Origin: Rhodospirillaceae bacterium
GTDB taxonomy: Bacteria > Pseudomonadota > Alphaproteobacteria > Bin65
Direction: 5' to 3'
DNA: 64,000 nt
Assembly: GCA_011523655.1 (NCBI GenBank)
Contig: WTGH01000018.1
Span: 124,001 to 188,000, forward strand
How positions within the stretch are numbered: position 1 is the stretch's first letter; each line of letters starts with the position of its first letter. The position numbers were made by a program, and so were the translations under genes. Under the pieces are notes generated by a model that saw only the letters and a list, made by a program, of their open reading frames with translations, was not told the origin of the DNA and did no database searches. Below, one piece after another: positions 46,355-54,820 of this stretch.

Positions 46355-47134
46355 CTACGGCACGCGGAGCCAGGCGGCCGGATCGCCGGATTCGGGGCGG
46401 AAATAGACGATCATCCGCTCGCTGACCGCCGCTTCGGCGCGCCACGGTGCGATGCCGTGCAGGGCGAGGCGGTGCACCAGAAAGACCTCGCCGCGGCCGG
46501 CGGTGACGACGACGCGCCGGCATTCCGAGAAGATGCGCCGCCTGAGCGCGTGGTACACGCCGGTGACGTCGATATCGCGCCAGCTTGCCGGCGGCCTGTC
46601 GCCGAAGGCCGCGGCCAGGGTCTCGCGCACCATGCGGTGCGAGCCCTCCCAGAGGACGAAAGGGGACGCCGCCGCGTCCGCCGGGCCGACCGGCAGGCCG
46701 AGGATGAAACGGTGATGCTCGCGCAGGAAGCGGCGGCGCTCCGGCCCGACCGGCAGCAGCCCGTCGACATGGGCGGCATCGCGCTTGCGGCGGTAGGCGA
46801 AGGCGGAGTCGCTCTCGCCCTCGCCCTGCTTCGGATAACCGGGCCAGCAGACCGAGACCTGGGCCCGGTCCCAGTCGAACGGCCCGCCGGCCATTTCCCG
46901 GGCGAACCGGACCGCTGCGCCGCCGAGCGGCGGGCCGCCGGCGACGGCGCCGGTTTCGTCGTTGGCCAGCGCGTTGACCCCGGCGAACCATGTCCCGCCG
47001 CAGCGGTGCCATTGGCGATAGGCCGGATCGTTGATGGCGCTGCGGGCCGCGGCCTCGCTCGCGTCGAGCCAGTCCAGCACCTGCGGATCGGCGCCGAAGG
47101 TGGTCCAGCCGCGCTCGAAGAAATCATCCGCCAT
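46355..47134 (-). CDS. Phytanoyl-CoA dioxygenase-like Fe(II)/2-oxoglutarate enzyme
   Basis: About 259 residues. The iron-binding facial triad is visible as HVD (KRDAAHVDGLLPVG) and a distal His in FLVHRLALHGIAPW, with an Arg in VSERMIVYFRPE for 2-oxoglutarate. This HxD...H pattern and the double-stranded helix fit the PhyH superfamily. Start: ATG 47134 is preferred over an upstream TTG (47149). It should hydroxylate a small molecule; the substrate is unknown. It is the gene between the dehydrogenase/RidA pair and kynA on the same strand. Confidence 0.75.
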   Translation of the reverse strand: MADDFFERGWTTFGADPQVLDWLDASEAAARSAINDPAYRQWHRCGGTWFAGVNALANDETGAVAGGPPLGGAAVRFAREMAGGPFDWDRAQVSVCWPGYPKQGEGESDSAFAYRRKRDAAHVDGLLPVGPERRRFLREHHRFILGLPVGPADAAASPFVLWEGSHRMVRETLAAAFGDRPPASWRDIDVTGVYHALRRRIFSECRRVVVTAGRGEVFLVHRLALHGIAPWRAEAAVSERMIVYFRPESGDPAAWLRVP

Positions 47135-47156
47135 CAGGGACCGATCCAAACTGCGC

Positions 47157-47275
47157 GCCCCTCGATACGCCCCGGATTAGTTCCGGGGCTACTCGGGATG
47201 AGGGTGGTGGGGCGCCCGGCTCTCCTCTCCCTCATCCTGAGTAGCCGCCGCAGGCGGCGTATCGAAGGACGCCCC
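47157..47275. repeat. Intergenic double-hairpin repeat, family A copy 3
   Basis: The left half CCCCTCGATACGCCCCGG, a TTAGTT loop, CCGGGGCTACTCGGGATGAG and the right half CTCATCCTGAGTAGCC, CGCAGGCGGCGTATCGAAGG are both complete. It ends two bases before the kynA stop codon, closer to coding sequence than any other copy, and could form the 3' end of the kynA transcript. Confidence 0.87.
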
Positions 47276-47276
47276 G

Positions 47277-48182
47277 CTACAACTCCGTCCGCACCGCCCA
47301 CAGTTCCGGGAACAGGCGGATCGTCGTCGCCTTGGTGAGATAGCCGACGCCGCTGGTGCCGCCGGTGCCGATTTTGTGGCCGATCACCCGCTCGACCGCG
47401 TTGCGGTGGCGGAAGCGCCAGGTCTGGAACAGGTCGTCCATATCGATCAGGTCCTCGGCCAGCTCGTAGAGCCCCCAGTGCTTGTCGCTGTTGCAGTAGA
47501 TGTCGCGCCAGGCGGCCATCACCGATTCGTCGTTTTCCCGTTTCTGCGACCAGTCCCGGTCCAGCACCCCGGCGTCGATCGCGTAGCCGCGCCGGGCGAG
47601 CAGCATGATGACCTCGTCGTAGAGGCTCGGCCGTTCCAGCAGTTCCGTGAGGCGTTTGGCGATTTCCGGCCGATGCTCGAAGGTGCGGATCATCGCCCGG
47701 TTCTTGTTGCCGAAGATGAACTCGATCGAGCGGTTCTGGAACGACTGGAAGCCCGAGGACTGGCCGAGCCCGTCGCGGAAGGCGAGATAGTCGGCCGGCG
47801 TCATGGTCGTCAGGATGTGCCAGGCCTGGATCAGGTTTTCCTGGATGCGCTTGACCCGGGCGAAAATCTTGAAGGCGGGCCGGAGATCGTCGTTGCGGAT
47901 GTGCGGGAACACCGCCTCCAGCTCGTGCAGCATGAGCTTCATCCACAATTCCTTGACCTGGTGCAGGATGAAGAACAGCGCCTCGTCGTGCTCGCCGGTG
48001 ATGACCGGTTGCGCGCTGAGGAGTTTGTCGAGTTCGAGAAAGTCGTGATAGCTGCGCTGGCCGCCGAGGTCGGCGTGGTAGGATTCGCCGGCGAATTCCT
48101 CGCCCATCGCGGTCGTGCCGCGGGTCTGGGCCCCGGTCCGATGGGGGCCGGGCCGCGTCACGTTGCTGTCGCCTTCCGTCAT
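47277..48182 (-). CDS. kynA: Tryptophan 2,3-dioxygenase
   Basis: A 301-residue heme enzyme opening the indole ring of tryptophan to N-formylkynurenine. Family blocks are YHDFLELDKLLSAQP, DEALFFILHQVKELWMKLML (substrate contacts), FQNRSIEFIFGNKN and RFRHRNAVERVIGHKIGTGG with the proximal heme histidine, then TSGVGYL. ATG 48182 follows GGAGGGACC; the longer open frame upstream is not conserved. No kynureninase or formamidase is adjacent. It diverges from a TrpB2 gene with 188 bp between. Confidence 0.95.
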   Translation of the reverse strand: MTEGDSNVTRPGPHRTGAQTRGTTAMGEEFAGESYHADLGGQRSYHDFLELDKLLSAQPVITGEHDEALFFILHQVKELWMKLMLHELEAVFPHIRNDDLRPAFKIFARVKRIQENLIQAWHILTTMTPADYLAFRDGLGQSSGFQSFQNRSIEFIFGNKNRAMIRTFEHRPEIAKRLTELLERPSLYDEVIMLLARRGYAIDAGVLDRDWSQKRENDESVMAAWRDIYCNSDKHWGLYELAEDLIDMDDLFQTWRFRHRNAVERVIGHKIGTGGTSGVGYLTKATTIRLFPELWAVRTEL

Positions 48183-48370
48183 GGTCCCTCCTTCCCCGCG
48201 CGCCTGCCGCTCCCGCCACCGCCGGGCACCCGAATCGCGCCCGAATCGCATCAGGGGCCGCGCCAAGATTGCCGGTTTCTCGGCGCCACCATATCCGATA
48301 CAAACGCCGCCGGGTACGAAATCGAGCCGGCGTTCGCGCCGGTTCCCGCAGGCTTCAGGGAGAAGGCTTC

Positions 48371-49732
48371 ATGTCCAACCAGGTCAAATACCTGCTCGAC
48401 GAAAACGACATTCCGAAGGACTGGTACAACATCATGGCGGATTTCAAGAATCCGCCCTCGCCGCCGCTCCATCCGGGCACGCTGCAGCCCTGCGGGCCGG
48501 ACGATCTGGCGCCGCTGTTCCCGATGGAACTGATCATGCAGGAGGTCTCGACCGAGCGGTATATCGAGATCCCGAACGCCCTGCGCGACGTCTACCGGCA
48601 ATGGCGGCCGAGCCCGCTGCACCGGGCCCGCCGGCTCGAGCAGGCGCTCGATACCCCGGCGCGCATCTACTACAAATACGAAGGCGTGAGCCCGGCCGGC
48701 AGCCACAAGCCGAACACCGCTCTGGCCCAGGCCTTCTTCAACAAGAAAGAGGGCGTCGCGCGGCTGACCACGGAAACCGGCGCCGGACAGTGGGGCTCGT
48801 CGCTCGCCCTCGCCGGGGCCTTCTTCGGCCTCGAGGTCGAGGTCTTCATGGTCAGGATCAGCTTCGAGCAGAAGCCCTACCGCAAGGCCTTCATGGAGAG
48901 CTTCGGCGCCAAATGCTACGCCAGCCCGTCGACCCTGACCGAGGGCGGCAAGGCGATTCTCAAGGACAATCCGGACAGCACCGGCTCGCTCGGCATCGCG
49001 ATCTCCGAGGCGGTCGAGCGCGCGGTCCAGCGCGACGACACCAAGTATGCGCTCGGCAGCGTGCTCAACCATGTCCTGATGCACCAGACGGTGATCGGCC
49101 AGGAAGCCATCAAGCAGATGGAGATGGCCGACGACTATCCGGACATCGTCGTAGGCTGCACCGGCGGCGGCTCCAACTTCGCCGGCATCGCTTTCCCCTT
49201 CCTGGGCGAGAAGCTGCGCGGCGGCCGGGACGTCGAGATCGTCGCCGTCGAGCCGGCGAACTGCCCGTCGCTGACCAAGGGCCAGTATGCCTACGATTTC
49301 GGCGACACCGTGAAGATGACGCCGCTGGTCAAGATGCACACGCTGGGCTCGGGCTTCGTGCCGCCGGCCAACCATGCCGGCGGGCTGCGCTATCACGGCA
49401 TGTCGCCGCTGGTCAGCCAGATGGTCCACGAGGGCCATGTCCGGCCGACCGCCTGGCACCAGACCGAGTGTTTCGCCGCCGGCGTGGCGTTCGGCAAGGC
49501 CGAAGGCATCCTGCCGGCGCCGGAAGCCAACCATGCGGTCAAGGGCGCGATCGACGAGGCGCTGAAATGCAAGCGCGACGGCCGGTCGAAGGCGATCCTG
49601 TTCAACCTGTGCGGCCACGGCAATTTCGACATGGCGGCCTACCAGAGCTACGCCTCCGGCCAGCTGACCGACGACGACTACAACGACCAGGAACTGGCGA
49701 TGGCGCTCGCCGCCCTGCCGAAGGTGGCGTAG
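48371..49732 (+). CDS. TrpB2-type tryptophan synthase beta-like PLP enzyme
   Basis: A 453-residue PLP enzyme of the TrpB2 branch: longer than TrpB1, with the N-terminal KYLLDENDIPKDWYNIMADF extension. The PLP-lysine motif is PAGSHKPNTALAQA with Lys113, followed by TTETGAGQWGSSLALAGAFF (Glu-Thr-Gly loop), the phosphate loop GCTGGGSNFAG and FNLCGHGNFDMAAY. TrpB2 enzymes make tryptophan from indole and serine without TrpA, or use related substrates. ATG 48371 follows CAGGGAGAAGG. No trpA is present; the divergent neighbour is kynA. Confidence 0.9.
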   Translation: MSNQVKYLLDENDIPKDWYNIMADFKNPPSPPLHPGTLQPCGPDDLAPLFPMELIMQEVSTERYIEIPNALRDVYRQWRPSPLHRARRLEQALDTPARIYYKYEGVSPAGSHKPNTALAQAFFNKKEGVARLTTETGAGQWGSSLALAGAFFGLEVEVFMVRISFEQKPYRKAFMESFGAKCYASPSTLTEGGKAILKDNPDSTGSLGIAISEAVERAVQRDDTKYALGSVLNHVLMHQTVIGQEAIKQMEMADDYPDIVVGCTGGGSNFAGIAFPFLGEKLRGGRDVEIVAVEPANCPSLTKGQYAYDFGDTVKMTPLVKMHTLGSGFVPPANHAGGLRYHGMSPLVSQMVHEGHVRPTAWHQTECFAAGVAFGKAEGILPAPEANHAVKGAIDEALKCKRDGRSKAILFNLCGHGNFDMAAYQSYASGQLTDDDYNDQELAMALAALPKVA

Positions 49733-49749
49733 CGGGTTTCGGGTTTACC

Positions 49750-49857
49750 GCCCTTCGATACGCCCCTTCGGGGCTACTCAGGGTGAGGGTGAAGGGAATA
49801 AACGCAATTCACACCCTCATCCCGAGTAGGCGCGCCAGCGCCGTATCGAGGGAGCGG
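49750..49857. repeat. Intergenic double-hairpin repeat, family A copy 4
   Basis: The left half CCCTTCGATACGCCCC, TTC loop, GGGGCTACTCAGGGTGAGGG and the right half CCCTCATCCCGAGTAGGCGC, CGCCGTATCGAGGGAGCG are complete. It lies between two genes on the plus strand (TrpB2 end, GST start), so it is not restricted to convergent ends. Confidence 0.86.
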
Positions 49858-49904
49858 TCACTCGGCCCCAACCGTCACCAGATGACAAACGCCGGGAAAG
49901 GCGA

Positions 49905-50534
49905 ATGAAACTTCACTATTTCCAGGCTTCCTGCGCGCTGGCGCCCCATATCGCGCTGGAATGGGCCGGCGCGGACTACGACCTGTCGGAAATGAAGCGC
50001 AGCGAAACCCGCGCGCCGGAGTTTCTTGAGAAGAACCCGGCCGGCAAGGTGCCGGTGCTCGAACTCGACGACGGCAGCTGCGTTTCGCAGGTCAACGCGG
50101 TGCTGCAATACATCGCCGAGACCTGGCCCGACGCCGGGCTGGGCCCCGGATCGAACGGGGACGGCAACACGGAAAACCGGCATGCCGTGCAGCGCTGGCT
50201 GTCGCACTTCAACGGCGACGTTCACACCAGCTTCACGCCCTATTTCATGACCCACCGCTTCGCCGACAGCGACGGCGCCAGGGCGGAGGTCAAGGCTCAC
50301 GCCGCCGAAGAGATCGCCTTCCAGCTGGGGGTGATCGAGGACCATATGGCCGGGCGGGACTGGATGCTCGGCGAGACCCGCTCGATCCTCGATCCCTACC
50401 TGTTCGTCTTCACCGTGTGGGCCGGTTTCATGCCCGACCGGCTGAATGCCTTTCCGAACCTCAAGGCCTTCAACAAGCGCATGAAGGACGATCCGGGCGT
50501 ACACAACGCCCTGAAGATGCAGGGCATGGCCTGA
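49905..50534 (+). CDS. Glutathione S-transferase family protein (1)
   Basis: A 209-residue protein. The thioredoxin-like N-terminal domain (MKLHYFQASCALAPHIALEW, then FLEKNPAGKVPVLELDDGSC with the cis-Pro and glutathione contacts) is joined to an all-helical C-terminal domain. CALAPH in place of a Tyr or Ser active site resembles the bacterial beta class, where Cys10 binds glutathione. It conjugates or reduces electrophiles; the specific substrate is unknown. Confidence 0.88.
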   Translation: MKLHYFQASCALAPHIALEWAGADYDLSEMKRSETRAPEFLEKNPAGKVPVLELDDGSCVSQVNAVLQYIAETWPDAGLGPGSNGDGNTENRHAVQRWLSHFNGDVHTSFTPYFMTHRFADSDGARAEVKAHAAEEIAFQLGVIEDHMAGRDWMLGETRSILDPYLFVFTVWAGFMPDRLNAFPNLKAFNKRMKDDPGVHNALKMQGMA

Positions 50535-50562
50535 GCCGGCCGGCTTTTTCCATCCGGTGCCG

Positions 50563-52098
50563 TCAGTTGGAAGGCGGACCGGAAACCGTGCCGCTGTAGG
50601 CCGCCTGAACGTCGGCCGAATCGCGGTAGTAGAGGCGCGCCGCATTACGCAGCGGCTGGTAGTCCCAGCTCGTGCGGCGCCCGGCGCCGAGCGCCCGGGT
50701 CAGCAGGCGCCGCGCCGCCTGGCTCTCCAGCACCTGCCGTTCCAGGCTTTCGATGTCCCAGGTATCGGCAACGATCGATTCCAGTTCGGCGCGCACGGCG
50801 GCGCAGTCCGGCCGGCCGGCAAGGTTCTCCCGTTCGTCAGGATCGGCCTTGAGATCGAACAGCAGCGGCGGATCGGTCCGGCCGCAGATCAGCTTGTGCG
50901 GGCCCTTGCGGACCATCAGCATCGGTTCGCGCGCGCCCTCCGCGGTGTACTCGGCGCAGGCAAGGTCGGGCCAGCCTGTTGCATCGCCGCCGGCAAGCGC
51001 GACCAGCGACCGGCCGTCGACGGGCGCGGCAGGCTCGGGCAGCGCGCCGGACTCGCCCGCCAGTTCGAGAAAAGTGGGAAAGAGATCGAGATGGGACACG
51101 TTCTGCGCCACCTGGCGCGGCGCGAAGGCGAAGGGCGCGTGCAGGATCAACGGCACCCGCACGGACCATTCGAAGAAGGACATCTTGAAGAACAGGCCGC
51201 GCTCGCCCAGCGAATCCCCGTGATCGGACGTGAAGACGACGACGGTATCGTCCGCTGCACCGGTCGCCGCGAGCGCTTCCAGCAGCCGGCCGACCTTGGC
51301 GTCGATGTAGCTCGTCAGCGCGTAATAGGCGCGGCGCATGCGCAGGGTTTCCGCTTCGCCGACCGCATCCCGGTGGCGGCCGGTCAGGAACCAGTGGCGA
51401 CGGCTGTGCGGATCGCGGTCTTCGAGCGGTATGTCGCCGACGCGGGGCGGGTCGATGTCGACATCGCGGTATTTCTCCCACCAACAGGTCGGAGGGAGAT
51501 AGGGATCGTGCGGCGACATGAACGACACGGTGAGCGCGAAGGGCCGGCCGTCGCCGCCGTCGGCACGGTCATGCAGCCAGCGCACGGCCTCGAACTCCGT
51601 CTCATCGTCATAGGCGACGTTGACGCTGCGCGGATGCGGGCCGGCATCGAGCACCGCGCGCATGCTGTGGTACCACTCCAGCCAGGTCTCGCCGTCGAGC
51701 CGGCAGTCCGGCACCCAGCCGAAATCGGCGGGATAAACGTCGGTGGTTAGCCGTTCCTCGTAGCCGTGAAGCTGATCGGGGCCGACGAAGTGCATCTTGC
51801 CGGACAGGCAGGTCCGGTAGCCCTCGGCGCGCAGGTAGTGGTGGAACGTCGGCACCGACGCGGGAAACTCGGCCGCGTTGTCGAACGCGCCGATCCGCGA
51901 CGGCAGCCGACCGCTCAGCAGGGAAAACCGCGCCGGCGCGCAGAGCGGAAAGGTGCAGTAGGCGTTCTCGAAGACGACGCCCTGCGCGGCCAGCCGGTCG
52001 AGATGCGGCGTGCGCACCGGCGAGGGCCGGTATGCCGGCAGTATCTGGGGCGCAAGTTGATCGGCCATGATGAAGAGAAAGTTCGGGCGTTTCGCCAT
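50563..52098 (-). CDS. betC: Choline-sulfatase
   Basis: A 511-residue type I sulfatase hydrolysing choline-O-sulfate to choline and sulfate. The formylglycine site is CAPAR (Cys53 to Arg57), and PNFLFIMADQLAP provides the metal-binding Asp. SGRLPSRIGAFDNAAEFPAS, ALSGKMH-like TCLSGKMHFVGPDQLHGYEE and VFTSDHGDSLGERGLFFKMS match the BetC subgroup closely, and the C-terminal choline-sulfatase domain is present. It diverges from a ProXWV operon with 442 bp between. betA, betB and betI are not in the window. Free choline would feed glycine-betaine synthesis. Confidence 0.92.
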   Translation of the reverse strand: MAKRPNFLFIMADQLAPQILPAYRPSPVRTPHLDRLAAQGVVFENAYCTFPLCAPARFSLLSGRLPSRIGAFDNAAEFPASVPTFHHYLRAEGYRTCLSGKMHFVGPDQLHGYEERLTTDVYPADFGWVPDCRLDGETWLEWYHSMRAVLDAGPHPRSVNVAYDDETEFEAVRWLHDRADGGDGRPFALTVSFMSPHDPYLPPTCWWEKYRDVDIDPPRVGDIPLEDRDPHSRRHWFLTGRHRDAVGEAETLRMRRAYYALTSYIDAKVGRLLEALAATGAADDTVVVFTSDHGDSLGERGLFFKMSFFEWSVRVPLILHAPFAFAPRQVAQNVSHLDLFPTFLELAGESGALPEPAAPVDGRSLVALAGGDATGWPDLACAEYTAEGAREPMLMVRKGPHKLICGRTDPPLLFDLKADPDERENLAGRPDCAAVRAELESIVADTWDIESLERQVLESQAARRLLTRALGAGRRTSWDYQPLRNAARLYYRDSADVQAAYSGTVSGPPSN

Positions 52099-52312
52099 GG
52101 CGGGATTTCCTGCGGAAAGAAATCGTTACACGCCGTCCTACAGACGCTCATGGCGCGAATGAACGGCATACCGGCGACATGCGGCGCGCGTAACGCGCTT
52201 TTGATCGACCTTGCTCGAATTTTCGGGGAAACCGCCCAGAAACCGGCCGTGCAGGCGCGTAACACCGAAGACTTCCTGCAAACGATCCCCTTCTCCAATT
52301 CCAAACCGAAAT

Positions 52313-52340
52313 TTGACAATGAATGGACGCCGGTTATGCT
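52313..52340 (+). promoter_or_regulatory. Sigma70-type promoter, TTGACA-N16-TATGCT, ahead of proX
   Basis: TTGACA (52313-52318) and TATGCT (52335-52340) are 16 bp apart in a locally AT-rich strip, about 200 bp before proX and pointing at it. The rest of the 442-bp gap 52099-52540 holds no convincing gene. A leader of almost 200 nt would be left for regulation. Predicted from sequence alone. Confidence 0.6.
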
Positions 52341-52540
52341 GTTTCCTGCGCTGGCGTTGGATTTGCCGGTCATTCCGGCGCGTCCTGCCGGGCGTTTCGC
52401 TAAGGCGCGAATACACGGGCGATTTGGTGTGTAACCGACCCCAATGAACAAGCCGACAGGCGGGTTTGCCGGCGAATTCCGGACGACCCTGCTGCGGCAA
52501 GCCTTCGGACCTATCGCATTATCACTCCAGGGAGGAGATC

Positions 52541-53575
52541 ATGTTGAGACACCTATCGGCAGCCGCGCTCGTCGCCGCTGCAGGACTTGCCTTTGCCGCG
52601 CCGCCGGCCGCCGCGGCCGGCTGCCCGGTCAAGGACACCATAAAATTCTCGGGGCTGGACTGGGGTTCCAACCATTTCCACGTCGCCGTGGCGCGCGTGC
52701 TGGTCGAAAAGGGCTGGGGCTGCACCAGCGAATCCATCCCGACGACCACGGCGCCGAGCCTGAACGCGCTGGCCAAGGGCGATCTGCACATCTCCATGGA
52801 GATCTGGTACGCCAACAACCGGGAAATCTGGGACAAGATGAAGGCGACCGGCAAGGTCATGGAGCCCGGCGGCGTCTCGATCACCGGCGCTGACCAGGGC
52901 TTCTACGTCCCCCGCTATCTGATCGAAGGCGACAAGAAGCGCGGCATCAAGGCTGCGGCGCCGGACCTGAAAAGCGTGGCCGACCTGGGCAAATACGCCA
53001 ACCTGTTCCAGGACCCGGAGGAGCCGTCCAAGGGCCGCTTCTACAACTGCAAGATCGGCTGGAACTGCGAGCGGGTGAACACGAAGAAAATGCAGTCCTA
53101 CGGTCTGGACGGCAAGTTCACCAACTTCCGCCCGGGCACCGGCGAAGCGCTGGCCGCAGCCATCGCCTCGGCCTACAAGCGCGGCAAGCCGATCGTCGCC
53201 TACTACTGGACTCCGACCTGGCTGCTCGGCAAGTACGACATGGTGATGCTGAAAGAGCCCGAATATAACGAGGAGATCTGGAAGAAGCTCGACAAGGCCA
53301 AGTCCGGCAAGGGCATGAAGGCGACCGCCTATCCGACGATCAAGGTGATCATCGGCATGAACAAGAAGTTCGCCGCAGCGGCCGGGCCGATCACGGCCAT
53401 GCTGTCCAAATACGTTCTGGACAGCAATACGGTGAACAAGGCCCTCGTCTTCATGCGCGAGAACAAGGACAAGACGGGCGCGAAAGCGGCCGCCAATTTC
53501 CTCAAGAACAACGCGGCGATCTGGACGAAGTGGGTTCCGGCCGACATCGCGGCCAAGGTCAAGGCAGCGCTTTAG
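52541..53575 (+). CDS. proX: Glycine betaine/choline ABC transporter substrate-binding protein
   Basis: A 344-residue periplasmic OpuAC-type binding protein with a Sec signal peptide (LSAAALVAAAGLAFAAPPAA). Family blocks are FSGLDWGSNHFHVAVARVLV, TAPSLNALAKGDLHISMEIW, and KPIVAYYWTPTWLLGKYDMV with the Trp/Tyr cage that wraps the quaternary ammonium group. GGAGGAG precedes ATG 52541. A strong terminator follows the gene, so it is likely made in excess over the permease. Choline-O-sulfate itself is a possible ligand because betC is divergent. Confidence 0.9.
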   Translation: MLRHLSAAALVAAAGLAFAAPPAAAAGCPVKDTIKFSGLDWGSNHFHVAVARVLVEKGWGCTSESIPTTTAPSLNALAKGDLHISMEIWYANNREIWDKMKATGKVMEPGGVSITGADQGFYVPRYLIEGDKKRGIKAAAPDLKSVADLGKYANLFQDPEEPSKGRFYNCKIGWNCERVNTKKMQSYGLDGKFTNFRPGTGEALAAAIASAYKRGKPIVAYYWTPTWLLGKYDMVMLKEPEYNEEIWKKLDKAKSGKGMKATAYPTIKVIIGMNKKFAAAAGPITAMLSKYVLDSNTVNKALVFMRENKDKTGAKAAANFLKNNAAIWTKWVPADIAAKVKAAL

Positions 53576-53615
53576 GCCTCGGATCGTCCGACCGTCGGAC
53601 CCTGTGCTAAATGGT

Positions 53616-53654
53616 GCCTGCCGGGCGGCGTTGGCCCGGCAGGCTTTTTCTTTT
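53616..53654 (+). terminator. Rho-independent terminator between proX and proW
   Basis: An 11-bp perfect stem GCCTGCCGGGC/GCCCGGCAGGC (53616-53626 and 53634-53644) with a 7-nt loop is followed by TTTTTCTTTT. Read-through would be needed to express proW and proV, so it probably sets a high binding-protein to transporter ratio. Confidence 0.9.
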
Positions 53655-53708
53655 GAAAATTTCCGGTCTTCGCGCGCAACGCGAAAGCGGCCCTAGGGAG
53701 AGGCAGCC

Positions 53709-54755
53709 ATGGATGCGGGCAGCATATTTTCGCTCGTCTTGTGCGCCGCGATCGTCGGCTGGATCGCGTATGCCGCCGCCGGGCGCCATGAGGCCCTCGA
53801 ACACGGCTACCGGAGGCACAGCATCGGCGCCGGTGCGTTTTTTGTCGTGCTGGTGCTGGGGCTGTCCGGCCTCTGGAGCTATCTGACCGGCCTGAAATTC
53901 GACACCTCCATCATCCCGCTGGATGTCTGGGTCGACGAATCGGTCGACTGGCTGCTGCTCAAGATCGGCGACCCGCTGGACCAGCTGAACCGCTGGGTGG
54001 TCCACAAGATCGGGTTTTTCGAACGCTTCCTGCACCAGTCCATCGCCTGGCCGCTCCTCACCCTGCTGTTCACGGGCATCGCCTGGCACGCCAGCCGCAA
54101 TCTCGTCGTCACCGTCGGCGTCGCGTTCGCGTTCCTGCTGATCTGGTCGATGGCGCTGTGGAAGCCGACCATGCAGACGCTCTCGCTGATGAGCGTCTCG
54201 ATCCTTGTGACGGTGGTGTTCGGCCTGCCGCTCGGCGTCCTGATGTCCCAGAGCGACCGGGCCCGGTCGGTCATGCTGCCGATCCTGGACATGATGCAGA
54301 CCATGCCGTCCTTCGTCTATCTGATCCCGGTCGTCATGCTGCTCGGCCTCGGCAACTTCGCCGGCGTGATCGCGACCATGATCTACGCCGCGCCGCCGCT
54401 GATCCGGCTGACCGACCTCGGCATCCGGCTGGTCGACAAGGAGGTCATGGAAGCGGCGACGTCGTTCGGCGCGAGCCGGCGGCAGAAACTGTTCAACGTG
54501 CAGATACCGCTCGCGCTGCCCAACATCATGGCCGGCCTCAACCAGTCGATCATGATGGCGCTCGCCATGGTCGTGATCGCCTCGATGATCGGCGTGCGCG
54601 GCCTGGGCCAGGAAGTGCTGTTCGGCCTGCAGCGGCAGGAGCCGGGCACCGGCTTCATCGCCGGCCTGTCGATCGTGCTGCTGGCCATCGTGCTGGACCG
54701 CATCACCCAGTCCTACGGCCGGCGCATGGAAACCCACCGGACCGTGGCCCACTAG
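53709..54755 (+). CDS. proW: Glycine betaine/choline ABC transporter permease
   Basis: A 348-residue membrane protein. A hydrophobic N-terminal part with three or four helices precedes the permease core, with LGLGNFAGVIATMIYAAPPL and the EAA loop VMEAATSFGASRRQKLFNVQ, IPLALPNIMAGLNQSIMMAL. It forms the channel with ProV and receives ligand from ProX. GGGAGAGGCAG precedes ATG 53709. It is longer at the N-terminus than minimal ProW, as is usual in alphaproteobacteria. Confidence 0.9.
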   Translation: MDAGSIFSLVLCAAIVGWIAYAAAGRHEALEHGYRRHSIGAGAFFVVLVLGLSGLWSYLTGLKFDTSIIPLDVWVDESVDWLLLKIGDPLDQLNRWVVHKIGFFERFLHQSIAWPLLTLLFTGIAWHASRNLVVTVGVAFAFLLIWSMALWKPTMQTLSLMSVSILVTVVFGLPLGVLMSQSDRARSVMLPILDMMQTMPSFVYLIPVVMLLGLGNFAGVIATMIYAAPPLIRLTDLGIRLVDKEVMEAATSFGASRRQKLFNVQIPLALPNIMAGLNQSIMMALAMVVIASMIGVRGLGQEVLFGLQRQEPGTGFIAGLSIVLLAIVLDRITQSYGRRMETHRTVAH

Positions 54756-54820
54756 GCCCGCGATCCGCCGCCGCGGTCAAACCTTCGCCGCTCAGGACAA
54801 CAACCGGACCGTCCCGCCCC

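Noticed and set aside
51766..52434. 222-codon plus-strand frame opposite the betC 5' end
   Set aside because: Mostly antisense to betC; the remainder lies in the promoter gap and shows no family sequence.
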